Shown here one piece after another: positions 40,462 to 50,785 of a DNA stretch of 64,000 bases. The stretch's first letter is position 1; every line of letters begins with the position of its first letter. Position numbers and translations under genes: made by a program. Under the pieces are notes generated by a model, which ran no database searches, was not told the DNA's origin, and saw only the letters and a list, made by a program, of their open reading frames with translations. The stretch comes from Asparagopsis taxiformis (taxonomy: Eukaryota > Rhodophyta > Florideophyceae > Bonnemaisoniales > Bonnemaisoniaceae): NCBI GenBank assembly GCA_030407315.1, contig JALQPE010001911.1, positions 1 to 64,000 of the forward strand, written 5' to 3'.

Positions 40462-41835
40462 ATGCGCGCCTTCACATCACAAATCGCTGTCCAACCTATG
40501 CGCGCACCGCCCCAGCCCGCGCGCGCAGACTCCACCTTTCCCACCGCCACACTGCGTGTGAACGAAACCGCAGTCAAACTGCTCTCCGACACAACAGTTC
40601 ACGCCGAGAAACTACACGCGGCCGGCATTCGAGCATACGACCCCGGCTACGCCCACACGCTCGCATTCACATCAGCCATAACCTTCATCGACGGCCCGCG
40701 CGGCATCCTGCGTCACCGCGGATACACCATTGAATCGCTAGCTGCCCATGCGTCCTTTCTGCATGTAGCTTATCTACTCATCTACGGCCAAATCCCGTCC
40801 GATAGTCAACTACTCGTCTGGAAAAATAAGATCTTCCGCGACGTTCGAATACCCCCCGAAGTGCAATCTGTCCTTCGCGCATTCCCGCCCCATTCGCATC
40901 CAATGTCGGTCCTTGTCGCGTCCTTTGCCGCCATGACCGCCGCCTATCCCTCCCTCAACCCCGCCCTGCAGGGAAACGATCTGTACGCGTCGCCAATTGC
41001 GCGCGAAGAGGCGATTCGCATCGTCGTGTCGCATGTGCCGCCACTCGCGGCGGCGATTTTGAGAAATGCGCGCGGACAACCGCCATTTTTCGCGATGGAA
41101 AATATGGACCATATGTCGTATGCGGCGGTTTTTCTGCACTGCGTTAATGGTGGCGCGGCAGTTTCACGTCTAGAGGCACAAGCTCTCGACCTGCTTCTCA
41201 TATTGCATGCGGACCACGAACAGAATTGTTCGACAGCGACTATGAGACAGGTTTCTTCCGCGGGAGGCGATGTATTCTCCTCGCTTTCCGCCGCAACGGG
41301 CGCTTTGTACGGCCCGTTGCACGGCGGCGCTACGGAAGCCGTTGTGCGAATGCTCGAGCGTATCGGGACCGTGGATGCCATCGAGCCGTTTCTGCACAAG
41401 GTCAAGAATCGCGAAGAAAAGTTGATGGGGTTCGGACATCGTGTGTATAAGAATTACGACCCACGTGCCAGAATTGTGCGGAAGATCGCCTACGACATAT
41501 TTGAGCAGCTTGGAAAATCAGAGCCGTTGGTGGAAGTCGCTACGCGACTCGAAAGCGCAGCACTTGCGGATCGATATTTTAGCGAGAGGAAACTGTATCC
41601 GAACATTGATTTCTACACAGGATTGATCTATAAGGCGATGGGATTCCCAACGTCATTCTTCCCCGTTCTGTTCGCACTCGGCCGGTGCGTTGGCTGGATG
41701 GCGCACTGGAAGGAGTTTCTTGACGACCCTGACCGAAGAATTGCGCGTCCGCATCAGCGATACGTCGGTCATATCGGGCCGCGCGAGCTGACTGGAGACG
41801 AGAAGGGCGGCGGACTCAACCGAGCGAAATTGTAA
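40462..41835 (+). CDS. Citrate synthase, peroxisome/glyoxysome type
   Basis: 457 residues from the ATG at 40,462. It condenses acetyl-CoA with oxaloacetate to citrate. The catalytic triad is visible: H252 in HADHEQNCST, H326 in MGFGHRVYKNYDPR and D383 in YPNIDFYTG. Further landmarks are the GPLHGGA loop and FPVLFALGRCVGWMAHW. Arg-containing RIARPHQRYVG lies near the end. The sequence is of the short bacterial-like type found in plant glyoxysomes rather than the mitochondrial type. The final tripeptide AKL is a PTS1-class peroxisomal signal. The N-terminus resembles the cleavable region of glyoxysomal forms, so dual targeting cannot be excluded. Confidence 0.93.
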   Translation: MRAFTSQIAVQPMRAPPQPARADSTFPTATLRVNETAVKLLSDTTVHAEKLHAAGIRAYDPGYAHTLAFTSAITFIDGPRGILRHRGYTIESLAAHASFLHVAYLLIYGQIPSDSQLLVWKNKIFRDVRIPPEVQSVLRAFPPHSHPMSVLVASFAAMTAAYPSLNPALQGNDLYASPIAREEAIRIVVSHVPPLAAAILRNARGQPPFFAMENMDHMSYAAVFLHCVNGGAAVSRLEAQALDLLLILHADHEQNCSTATMRQVSSAGGDVFSSLSAATGALYGPLHGGATEAVVRMLERIGTVDAIEPFLHKVKNREEKLMGFGHRVYKNYDPRARIVRKIAYDIFEQLGKSEPLVEVATRLESAALADRYFSERKLYPNIDFYTGLIYKAMGFPTSFFPVLFALGRCVGWMAHWKEFLDDPDRRIARPHQRYVGHIGPRELTGDEKGGGLNRAKL

Positions 41836-41920
41836 AGCGGACATACCGCGGATTGGATGCATGTATTTGATTGATAATGAGTCTATGTAAATTTAGTTTG
41901 GCTCCGAGTTGCAGTACTCA

Positions 41921-42474
41921 TCATGAGACAAGTTTAGCGGCAAGTTGAACATAGTTAATACGACCATCTGCTGTTGTCTCCACAATGGAGATAAGTTCAT
42001 CCGCTTCTTCCTCTGAAAGAATCTCGCCGAATGTCGTCAGCACTTTCTTGAGCTCCTCTGCGGAGATAGTTCCACAATTCGTTGGATCAAACACCCGAAA
42101 CGCGGCCTCCACATCTGATATTGTCAGTTTCTTCGTATTTGCTTGCAGATCTTGAATGATGACGACCAGCTCGTCAAAACTAATCGTTCCATCTTTCTGA
42201 TTAGCTTTGTTCACAATTTGCTCAATTTGCGCCTCTGTAGGATTCTCACCAAAGGCGCGAATGATCGTTCCGATGTTACTCGCCAGCACGCTACCTACAC
42301 AGATGGCACCCATGCGCGTCAGTATGCGACAGGCGGAATTGCTGGCGCGACAGTCGCAAAAACCTCAACGAAAATGAACGACGTACCTGTGGGCGGCGAG
42401 TCGAAAAGGTCGAAACGAGCCTTGAGCTCCCGTCGAGCTTCGTCTGTCAACGGCGTCGGACTGTTGGAATTCAT
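41921..42474 (-). CDS. Calmodulin-like EF-hand protein with degenerate loops (one 92-bp intron)
   Basis: Exons 42,474-42,387 and 42,294-41,921 give 153 residues. The intron 42,386-42,295 has donor CAG|GTACGT and acceptor TGTGTAG|G; splicing joins LFDSPPT-G-SVLASNIGTIIRAFG, which matches the first EF-hand of calmodulin. The four-hand layout is calmodulin-like (FDLFDS, ENPTEAQIEQIV, AAFRVFDPTNCGTISAEEL, LSEEEADELI), but none of the four loops has a full set of Ca2+ ligands: loop 1 lacks position 12 Glu, loop 2 starts with Ala, loop 3 has Cys at position 5, loop 4 ends in Gln. It is probably a light-chain or centrin-like partner with weak or no Ca2+ binding. Convergent with citrate synthase. Confidence 0.85.
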
Positions 42475-44391
42475 GGGGTCGCACAGATAGATGATGAATG
42501 AAAGGGTGATGGAAATCAACAGGACGAACAGGGACGCTGTTTGGATCTCGTTCGAATAATGTGCTAGCAATTGGTGTAGATGAACGGATTGAAGGAGAGC
42601 AATGTTGGTTTCACGGTGACTTGATGGAAGAGGACAGAAACGTCCAGAAAGGATGAAGGCGACTGGAGAGGTACATATCTGACCATTCGGTTTGACAGAC
42701 GACATGACCTATGTAAGGCTGCTGAGGTGAATTTAAAACAAGTTTTTAAATTTTCAAAAATCGGAGAAAGTACACCTGTGGAATGTACAGATTGTGATCA
42801 TGGTAGCCAGTTGTCAACATGGCCGTACACACGTGCTTGACACGTGTAAGTAGTGTACGTTGTTCCCTTTAAACGGATGTGGACTGCTCCGCACCAGCCG
42901 GACAGGCGACTGACTATATTGCTAGTAAGAGCTACATGATATCGAGTATATCACGACAGTCTCGGCAAGATCACCGAAATTCCATCCCTCTGACCATACC
43001 TACATAGTCACCTTGGCTACACTCTTTAACACTTCTAGAGACAGAACGATAAACTTCAACAAGTTTTTCTCAGTCAGCTCAAAGACTGTGCCATTAGTCC
43101 TTCACAGAGACTCCAACTTCCGTACTAAAGGGCTACCAAACCTTCCAGGTTAAAAAGAAACGTATTTCACCCCATCGAAAACCCGATTACCATTTGCGCT
43201 AGTGCTCCCAAGGACTCGGGCAGATTGATCACCGTGTGATTGTTCTAAATTTAGTCGCACGTTCATGATAGTTTTTACAGCGCCATAGATATGTCTCTTT
43301 TCTGCCTGAAATTATGCAGATATGGATGGTGGAATAGTTGAACAAATTAATTGCCTGATCACTCAAATCCATTACCACTGTCCAGAGCACTCTACAACCG
43401 TCACTATTATAAGTAGGGATGCAACCAATCTGTGACAGGAAACCTTCTATATCCAGCAGTGCTCCGAGACGTTACCATGCTTCGTGTCCACATGACATGG
43501 GCTACAAGACGAAATGATGCATTCTTCCCAGACTTGCATTGGTAAGCCTTGCACTTGAATGCGTCTGCCAGATATCGTCTTGACTCGGGCTAAATTCCTA
43601 CGTGTCCATTCGATCTCCACGACATTCTCCTGGAGATGATGGCGGTAGATGACGTTGTCGCGCATGTTGATGGTATGGGGTTGACGAGTGAAATAGATCT
43701 TGCATTCTATTTCCTCGGGATCTTTGTTAGTTCCGCACAGAAGTAACGATGTTCTCCTCTGGAAATTTTCCGTCTGCAGGCGTATGGAAAGACATAATGG
43801 AAGCTTCTAAACAAGCGCTAGACACGTGCAAGTTTCGCCTGGATCATGGCTCGTTCAGAAGGTAGGTCTGCAGGCTCAAGCTGAATGAGCAGCAAAAGTC
43901 GGAAAGAATTGGACGGAGTGGATTATATATCAGTTGTTTGGGTGGCAGACTTGAAGCGTATGGTGTCGGGAGATCGAGCGGCGTTGGTTGGAGTAGTGTA
44001 AGCATGATGTGAATCGGAGCGATTCATACATGATATTTTGAGATATTTTGTTTGCGCACGACACAGCGAATCGCGTACCATGACGATTGCGCATGACGAC
44101 ATGCTCAGGTAGTATCGCACAGCGAGTGGAGCTTACATCCAATCATAATGCACAAATCAGTGGTCAATAATCTGCTCGTTTTCATAATTTGCGAATAATT
44201 TGCGCACCAGATCTGGTAGCGGCCAACACTGAAAGACATATTTTAAAAATTGATTCAGTGCAGAATGAGTGGCCAACAGACCAGCTCATTTCCAACACCA
44301 TCCGTCCATCCATTCATCAGCTGCATCCCATCCGTCGCGACGACATTGCACGCCGCATCGCGCACCGCATCGTCTCGCCGCCCCAAGCAAC
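42475..44391. other. 1.9-kb intergenic region with one possible ORF fragment
   Basis: Mostly without features. On the minus strand 43,447 to ~43,797 is open for ~117 codons (KLPLCLSIRLQTENFQRR ... VKTISGRRIQVQGLPMQVWE) with no start codon except an internal ATG at 43,665. A TTTAG acceptor-like site immediately precedes it. It may be an orphan exon or remnant; I do not recognise it. Confidence 0.3.
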
Positions 44392-46635
44392 ATGCAGATC
44401 GACGAGCACCACGCGGTCTGGCAGGACGCCACGGACGGCACGGCGTGCATCAAGGACGATCGCTATCTGGCGCCGTACGCGGAAGCGCTGCGCTATCGAT
44501 ACGACAAATTTGCAAACACATTGCACGCCATCGAGACGAGCGAGGGCAGTCTGGATGCGTTTTCGCGCGGCTACGAATCGATGGGTCTGACGCGTGTACA
44601 AGGCGGTGTGCGCTATCGAGAATGGGCGCCCGAGGCAAAACAGATGTTTCTCTTCGGCGAATTCAACCACTGGGATCGACGCGCCTGTCCTCTGCAACGC
44701 GGCCAGTTTGGCATCTGGTCGTGTTTCATCCCCGATTCTGAACAGGGCGTCTGCGCAATCCCGCATGGCTCCCGCGTCAAATGTACCGTGCTCACCCATT
44801 CGGGTGAACAGCTCGATCGAAACCCTGCGTGGGCGACCTTTCTGCGACAGGATTCCAAGACCTATTTGTATGATACGGTGTTTTGGGACCCGCCGGAAAA
44901 GTTTGAGTGGACGACGCCGCCGCATGTGAAACGACCGCACGCCTTGAGGATTTATGAGTGTCATGTGGGCATGGGGTCCAATGAGCTCAAGGTGGGCTCG
45001 TATAGGGAGTTTGCAGATAATGTGCTGCCAAAGGTTAAGGAAACAGGGTATACGGCGTTGCAGATTATGGCGATCATGGAACATGCTTATTACGCTTCGT
45101 TTGGGTATCACGTCACAAACTTTTTCGCGATTTCTTCCCGCTCCGGCACTCCAGAAGATCTTAAATATCTCATGGATAAGGCGCATAGTCTCGGACTCTA
45201 CGTCCTCATGGACATTGTACATTCACATGCATCTTCCAATTCTATGGATGGAATCAATCGTTTTGACGGCAGCGACCATCAGTACTTCCATGAGGGCGAG
45301 CGTGGACACCATTCGCTGTGGGATTCGCGTCTGTTCAATTACGGTCATTGGGAAGTGCTGCGATTCCTCCTCTCCAATTTGCGTTGGTACATGGAAGAAT
45401 ATCACTTTGACGGTTTTCGATTCGACGGTGTAACCTCCATGCTCTACATGCACTCCGGTATCGGCGTACAATTCTCTGGCGATTACAGCGAATATTTCGG
45501 ATATCAGGTCGATGTTGACGCGTGCGTCTACATGATGCTCGCCAACAAGCTTGTGCACAGCCTCTATCCAGACGTCGGTATCACCATTGCCGAGGACGTG
45601 TCCGGCATGCCGACATTGTGCGTGCCCGTCGAGCAGGGCGGTATCGGCTTTGATTATCGTCTCGCCATGGCTATTCCAGACATGTGGATCGAAATTCTGT
45701 CCAAGGAAAAAGACGAAAACTGGAACATGGGAAGAATTGTGCATACACTCACCAATCGACGATGGAATGAGAAAACAATCGGCTACTGCGAATCGCACGA
45801 TCAGGCACTTGTCGGCGATAAGACGCTCGCCTTCTGGCTCATGGATGCCGCCATGTACGATGGAATGGCGTGCAATGGCTATCCATCACCCGCCGTTGAA
45901 CGCGGAATCGCTCTGCATAAAATGATCCGTCTGCTCACCATGTGCCTCTCCGGTGACGGCTACCTCACGTTTATGGGCAACGAGTTTGGCCATCCGGAAT
46001 GGATCGACTTTCCGCGCGAGGGCAATCAAAACTCGTATCAGCACGCGCGCCGTCGATGGGATCTGCGCGATAACGGTTTTCTTCGATACAAACACATGTA
46101 TGTTTTCGAAAAGGAAATGCATGCGTTGGATGAGCAATTCAACTTTTGTCGATTCCAATCGCATCAATTTGTGGTGGTGAAGCATGAAGGTGATAAAGTG
46201 ATCGTGGCTGAGAGAGGCGATCGATTGTTGTTTGTGTTCAATTTCCATCACTCGGAATCGTACACGGATTATCGTGTGGGAACGTATTGGGGCGGTCGGT
46301 ACAAACTGGTTGTTGACTCGGATTCATCCCAATCGGGCGGTCATGGACGTCTGCAAGCAGATGTGCTCCATGAATCGCACGATCAACCATGGCATGATCG
46401 TCCCAATTTCTTGCAGTTGTACATTCCGGCGCGCACGTGTCAGGTGTATCGGTGCTTTGAAACGTGGGAAGAAGCGGCGCAATCCAAATCGGTCAAGAAC
46501 GACGTCAAGAATGCACAGGTTGTGGAGAACAAGACAGGGGAGAAAGTTGTTGACGAATCGCAGAGTGTTGAAGACGTTGCTGGCAAATTGAAAGATTCAG
46601 TCAAGCTGAATGGTGCTGAAGTTGCCACAAGTTGA
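44392..46635 (+). CDS. 1,4-alpha-glucan branching enzyme (GH13)
   Basis: 747 residues from the ATG at 44,392. It makes alpha-1,6 branches in floridean starch or glycogen. Residues ~70-160 are the CBM48-like beta domain (YREWAPEAKQMFLFGEFNHWDR). The GH13 barrel follows: GYTALQIMAIMEHAYYASFGYHVT, LMDIVHSHAS, then nucleophile D345 in DGFRFDGVTSM, acid/base E401 in ITIAEDVSG and D470 in YCESHDQALVG. FMGNEFGHPEWIDFPR is eukaryotic GBE1-type. The last ~65 residues (Lys/Val/Glu-rich) extend beyond the usual ~690-residue enzyme and look disordered. No plastid leader is seen, which agrees with cytosolic starch in red algae. Its stop lies 106 bases before the next gene. Confidence 0.96.
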   Translation: MQIDEHHAVWQDATDGTACIKDDRYLAPYAEALRYRYDKFANTLHAIETSEGSLDAFSRGYESMGLTRVQGGVRYREWAPEAKQMFLFGEFNHWDRRACPLQRGQFGIWSCFIPDSEQGVCAIPHGSRVKCTVLTHSGEQLDRNPAWATFLRQDSKTYLYDTVFWDPPEKFEWTTPPHVKRPHALRIYECHVGMGSNELKVGSYREFADNVLPKVKETGYTALQIMAIMEHAYYASFGYHVTNFFAISSRSGTPEDLKYLMDKAHSLGLYVLMDIVHSHASSNSMDGINRFDGSDHQYFHEGERGHHSLWDSRLFNYGHWEVLRFLLSNLRWYMEEYHFDGFRFDGVTSMLYMHSGIGVQFSGDYSEYFGYQVDVDACVYMMLANKLVHSLYPDVGITIAEDVSGMPTLCVPVEQGGIGFDYRLAMAIPDMWIEILSKEKDENWNMGRIVHTLTNRRWNEKTIGYCESHDQALVGDKTLAFWLMDAAMYDGMACNGYPSPAVERGIALHKMIRLLTMCLSGDGYLTFMGNEFGHPEWIDFPREGNQNSYQHARRRWDLRDNGFLRYKHMYVFEKEMHALDEQFNFCRFQSHQFVVVKHEGDKVIVAERGDRLLFVFNFHHSESYTDYRVGTYWGGRYKLVVDSDSSQSGGHGRLQADVLHESHDQPWHDRPNFLQLYIPARTCQVYRCFETWEEAAQSKSVKNDVKNAQVVENKTGEKVVDESQSVEDVAGKLKDSVKLNGAEVATS

Positions 46636-46741
46636 TTTTTTAGTTTCTAGTTTTTAGTCGCTCAACTCGACGGTTGCAAAGCATAAATTCACAATTCGCT
46701 ATTCCACTGACCAGCACGTTTGCCAAACGCGCAGTACAACA

Positions 46742-47677
46742 ATGGTTTGGCAATTGCACGACCTGCCGGATCTGCGTGGAAAAGTAATCGTCATCACGGG
46801 CGCAACAAGCGGCATAGGAAAACAAGCCGCAATTCAATTTGCAAAACGCAATGCCAAACTCGTACTATTAGCGCGCAACAAACAAAAGATGATATCAACA
46901 GCGGCGACCATCCATCACGAAAACGCCGCCGCACAAGTCGAGTTAATCCACGTCGATATCAGCGATCTCAACAGCGTACGAACCGCCGCTGCTGAATTTA
47001 CCGCACGCAATCTCAACCGCATCGACGTCCTACTTCTCAACGCCGGCATCGCATACGGGCCGTACACAACGTCCGCACAGGGCATCGAGTCGATGTTTGC
47101 GACAAATCATCTCGGCCATTGGCTACTAACCGGTCTACTCATCGACTACATACGAAACGTCGCGCACTCACGCATCATCGCCGTGAGCTCTCTGGCGCAT
47201 CGATTCGTCTCGCAGATCGACTATGACGTTGTCACCGGCGTCAAACCACATCGGTACAATCAAATCCTGACGTATGCATGTTCGAAACTCGCAAACCATC
47301 TGTTCATCACCGAGCTGAACGAGCGGTTGCTCCAATGCGCCGCGTCGACCGTCGCCGTCGTGGCGCATCCCGGCTGCGCGACGACGGGTCTGCAGGATAA
47401 ATTTGATGAACAATGGCTGTCGTGGATCGTTAATCGTACCTTTTCCCCGCTCCTATGCCAGTCGGCTGCGCAGGGCGCATGGCCGTTGTTGATGGCCGCA
47501 ACCGATCGCGATGTGCGTCGCGGCGGGCATTATGGACCGGGGCGATTTTTCGAGATCTTTGGTGCGCCGATTTCCTACGCGTATGCGAGCGCGCCGGCGA
47601 GAGATGCCACAAAGGCGGCGCAGTTGTGGCGTGTGAGTGAGCGGCTTTCAAACTTTACATATCCTATTTCAAGGTAG
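46742..47677 (+). CDS. Short-chain dehydrogenase/reductase, retinol dehydrogenase-like
   Basis: 311 residues. A classical SDR Rossmann fold: TGATSGIG (19-26) for NAD(P), DISDLNSV after strand beta-3, LLNAGIA (NAG motif near 99), IAVSSLAH (catalytic Ser) and Y178-A-C-S-K182 (YxxxK). VVAHPGCATTGL follows. The pattern is closest to the WWOX/RDH11-type oxidoreductases acting on retinoid-, steroid- or lipid-like carbonyls; the substrate is unknown. No signal peptide. It is convergent with MRS2, with only ~96 bases between the stops, so their 3' UTRs probably overlap. Confidence 0.9.
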   Translation: MVWQLHDLPDLRGKVIVITGATSGIGKQAAIQFAKRNAKLVLLARNKQKMISTAATIHHENAAAQVELIHVDISDLNSVRTAAAEFTARNLNRIDVLLLNAGIAYGPYTTSAQGIESMFATNHLGHWLLTGLLIDYIRNVAHSRIIAVSSLAHRFVSQIDYDVVTGVKPHRYNQILTYACSKLANHLFITELNERLLQCAASTVAVVAHPGCATTGLQDKFDEQWLSWIVNRTFSPLLCQSAAQGAWPLLMAATDRDVRRGGHYGPGRFFEIFGAPISYAYASAPARDATKAAQLWRVSERLSNFTYPISR

Positions 47678-47773
47678 CGTGCATACATCATGGCGTCGTT
47701 TGGGGCGGTGTCAAAAATTTCAAGTCGATTTGCGTGTAGAGAGCAGTGCGTTGTGCAAGCTCCCCGTGTGTCG

Positions 47774-48945
47774 TTATTGAAATATGCCGCGGTAACGGAG
47801 ATAGGCCAGCGTACCGCGGAAAAACATGACAGAGGTTGTGACAGCAATCGAACTAACAATCCAGAATGCGATCGGGTCCTCTTCCAATCCGCTTAGAAGA
47901 TTCATTCCGAATGCACCGGCGACAAGTCCACCGACGCCTGTGCTCACCGCGCCGAGATTCAGAAACACGTCCAATCTCAATACTCGGTTTCGCATGGCGT
48001 CCAGTCGAATCTGCGTTGCGTTCTCAGTTGCTTTGACGGCCTGAAGTGCCGATGTCACCTCGCTGTGCACCGTATCGATTTGTTTGATGTAATTCTCCAG
48101 CATCATTTCGATCTCATCATGCTGATCAATCCGTCGTCGATGGCCTGTTTCTTTGAACGTGCTGATATACATAAGACTCATGTCTTCCTACAAAGTAAAC
48201 AACGCTGTCAGCACCGGTCAACACACGCAAGTTAATCGCTTGAAAAGCGGCGCATTTCATAACATACATCAGATGCAAGTATCTCATTCAACGCCGAACG
48301 CGTCTGCGACACCTTTGCGCCAAACTCATTGAGCGCATTCTCCAGCGGCAACAAACGATCCATACAATTCTGCACCGTGTTGCCGCCGAAATCCGTCGTC
48401 GTCGAAAGCGTGTCCAGCACCACATCGAGAGAAGGCGTGAGCGTACCAATCTTGGAATTCAACGACGCGCACACCTCGATCAAAACCGCTTCGACGGCGC
48501 GAAACTCAAACGGCATCGGATGCGACGGCGAGTCCAGACGACTCTGCAATCGGGGAATGAACAGTTCCACCGCCGGATTCACCGGGTCGAATACGAGCAC
48601 TTTGTCCGAAAGCACGATCACACGCACGTGCGCCAGATGAATGATTATCCCCTTTTGACGCGGCAGAATCGCCGGCGACGACGAGCGGAAACTGGGGTCC
48701 ACAGATCGCATATCGCGCACCATCAACCCCAGGTCGTTGGCCGCATCCGCCTTTTGAATGTATGTCCCCCGCGGCTTCTTTCCGGCTAGGATCTCCACCG
48801 CTGCCAGAGGTACCGTCGCTGGCGCCTCCTTGCGTGGCGCATTGATGATGCGATTGCAGTACGTTCTCCCGATTGCACGCGTGCATGCTCGGTGTTGATA
48901 AACTTGCCATGCTGCTTGGAGGCCGCGTAGTGACGAGCGCCACAT
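47774..48945 (-). CDS. MRS2: MRS2-type mitochondrial magnesium channel (one 80-bp intron)
   Basis: Exons 48,945-48,268 and 48,187-47,774 give 363 residues. The intron 48,267-48,188 has donor GAT|GTATGT and acceptor TTTGTAG|GAA, and joins ILASD to EDMSLMYIS, the conserved MRS2/ALR region. The N-terminus MWRSSLRGLQAAWQVYQHRA is Arg-rich and lacks acids, like a mitochondrial presequence. Long helices lead to membrane segment 1 (VFLNLGAVSTGVGGLVAGAF), the hallmark GMN (residues 320-322) and segment 2 (IAFWIVSSIAVTTSVMFF). The acidic loop after GMN (GLEEDP) fits CorA/MRS2 channels. It imports Mg2+ across the inner mitochondrial membrane as a pentamer. An upstream in-frame ATG at 49,131 would add 62 unlikely residues. 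Confidence 0.93.
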
Positions 48946-50785
48946 CGTTTCGACAAGCGCCGGATGTGCCGGATTTTGATGCAGGGTTGATTGCGATTTT
49001 GGTCTGCTAAATTTTATTTGTACTCGTTTCCGGAGCGCTACGGAGTCGCTGCTGTGGTCGGTGTTTATGTCGGTGTAACTTTGCCAATGTTGTATTCGTG
49101 TCTTGGTGGTGGTGCGGGAGGTTGTATGCATCTCAACGGGTATATTGGGCGTTACCGCCAGTGGAGTTGGTAGGGCGTTTTCAGACTTACACCAAAGAAT
49201 GTATCAGTTGAGCGCCAATGATACTATGAGAGCCCTCGATTGTCGAAACCATGTTCCGATGCAGTGTCTACGATGAAAAGTGAGGTAGCTTCTCTGGGGA
49301 CATTCTGTGCGGCGAGTACTGCGGTGTGTACATGGAAGAAGATGAACTGTCGTGCAGTGGACCGTTTGGTGGATCACACATAGACATCAGCTCGAGTATA
49401 TTGATCTGCACAAAGCGAATGGAACTGGATGCATCACATGTCGATTATCGATCACTGCCTACTCTCATCAATTATACAAACAAGATAATGTGATCGCAGC
49501 TGTAGTCAGAAAACAATCAAACCTGTTTGTATTTTTCAAACCTCAGCCTGTTAGGAATGAGGCAAGAAGCTACTCAGCCCATTCCTTATTCATTTGCGCT
49601 GTCGCTTCAGAATATATCCAATTCTGAGAATCAACAATATGTCAGGTTAACACGCAGCACAGCGCGCTCATAAGCGATTCACTTTCACATGCACTGAGTT
49701 CATCCATCGCGCTAATGACAAGCCATTTACGGAAATGGGACGCTGACAACTCGGTCCAGATTAATGGTGTTGATTTGCACATATCTTTCGCGTCCATAAC
49801 CGATGTTATTGACGTACATGGAAGACGGAATGATAGATGCCGCGCCATCTACTGTACTTTGGCAGCAGACAAACAGAGAGATGTCAGGAGGTCGCGACCG
49901 GCTTTTATAGATAAGATTGTACGAAAGCAGAATGGTGGCGTGTTGTTGCATCTGTTCAGTTGATGAGAGAAAGAGGGGTGTGGAAAGAGTGAAGAGATAT
50001 ACCAAGCATATTGTTACTGGGACAGTTGCGAGTGACTTGAGGTGTGCAATTAAAATAAATTTATTAGTCCATGTTTTCGCCATCACTCGAAGGCGCCACG
50101 TGATTGGTACCGATCAATGGATGACCAACCCAATGGTGTGCATCGACCAGTCCGACGAATCCACCATTATTTCCAAATCCAGACTCTGCAATCGAACCCA
50201 CATCAGTCGCGATCGCAAGCACATAGGCGCCATGCACGCGTCCATCCAACACAGCGCAAACCATCACATTCGCCACGTTCCCCAACGCAGATGCAAACCG
50301 TTACAGTTCTTATTACCCGTGTTCCACGGAGAAGAAACCTGATAACTGCAGTCGCAAGCCCGATGAAGAAGTACCAACACCTCAACGACCTGCAGAAGAA
50401 CATGGCGTAGATCGCTCGGAATCTGAGTTGCCGATGCGCGTCGAGTGAATGAAGCAATGTGTGTAGATTGGATCGCCATGCCTTTGACTGTGTTATCGTG
50501 CGTGTACATACATACGTACTCTTTTTGTACCCATGTTTCATGATCATGATCGTTATCCACATCTTCAGAAACGCACCGCTTCATCTCGTTACATGCTGCC
50601 GTGGATAATTTACCAAAGTCTCTTCGCACATTACCTGAATACAATCAACCTTCTCCACGCACGTCGTAATTTTCCAAGCTCAAAAACGGGCCCCAACCGC
50701 ACCACTACATCTATCACCAGTCTACACAAACACCCGCGTTCAACAATCACCCACCAATAAACGACGCCACGCGCACAAAAACCAA
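48946..50785. other. 1.8-kb intergenic region
   Basis: No recognised gene. On the minus strand 50,064-50,285 a 73-codon stretch (GNVANVMVCAVLDGRVHGAY, ATDVGSIAES) looks protein-like, but its upstream frame is closed by a TAA. It could be a terminal exon of an unrecognised gene or a remnant. Confidence 0.3.

Noticed and set aside
44317..45222. 301-codon minus-strand ORF
   Set aside because: Antisense shadow of the branching-enzyme gene.
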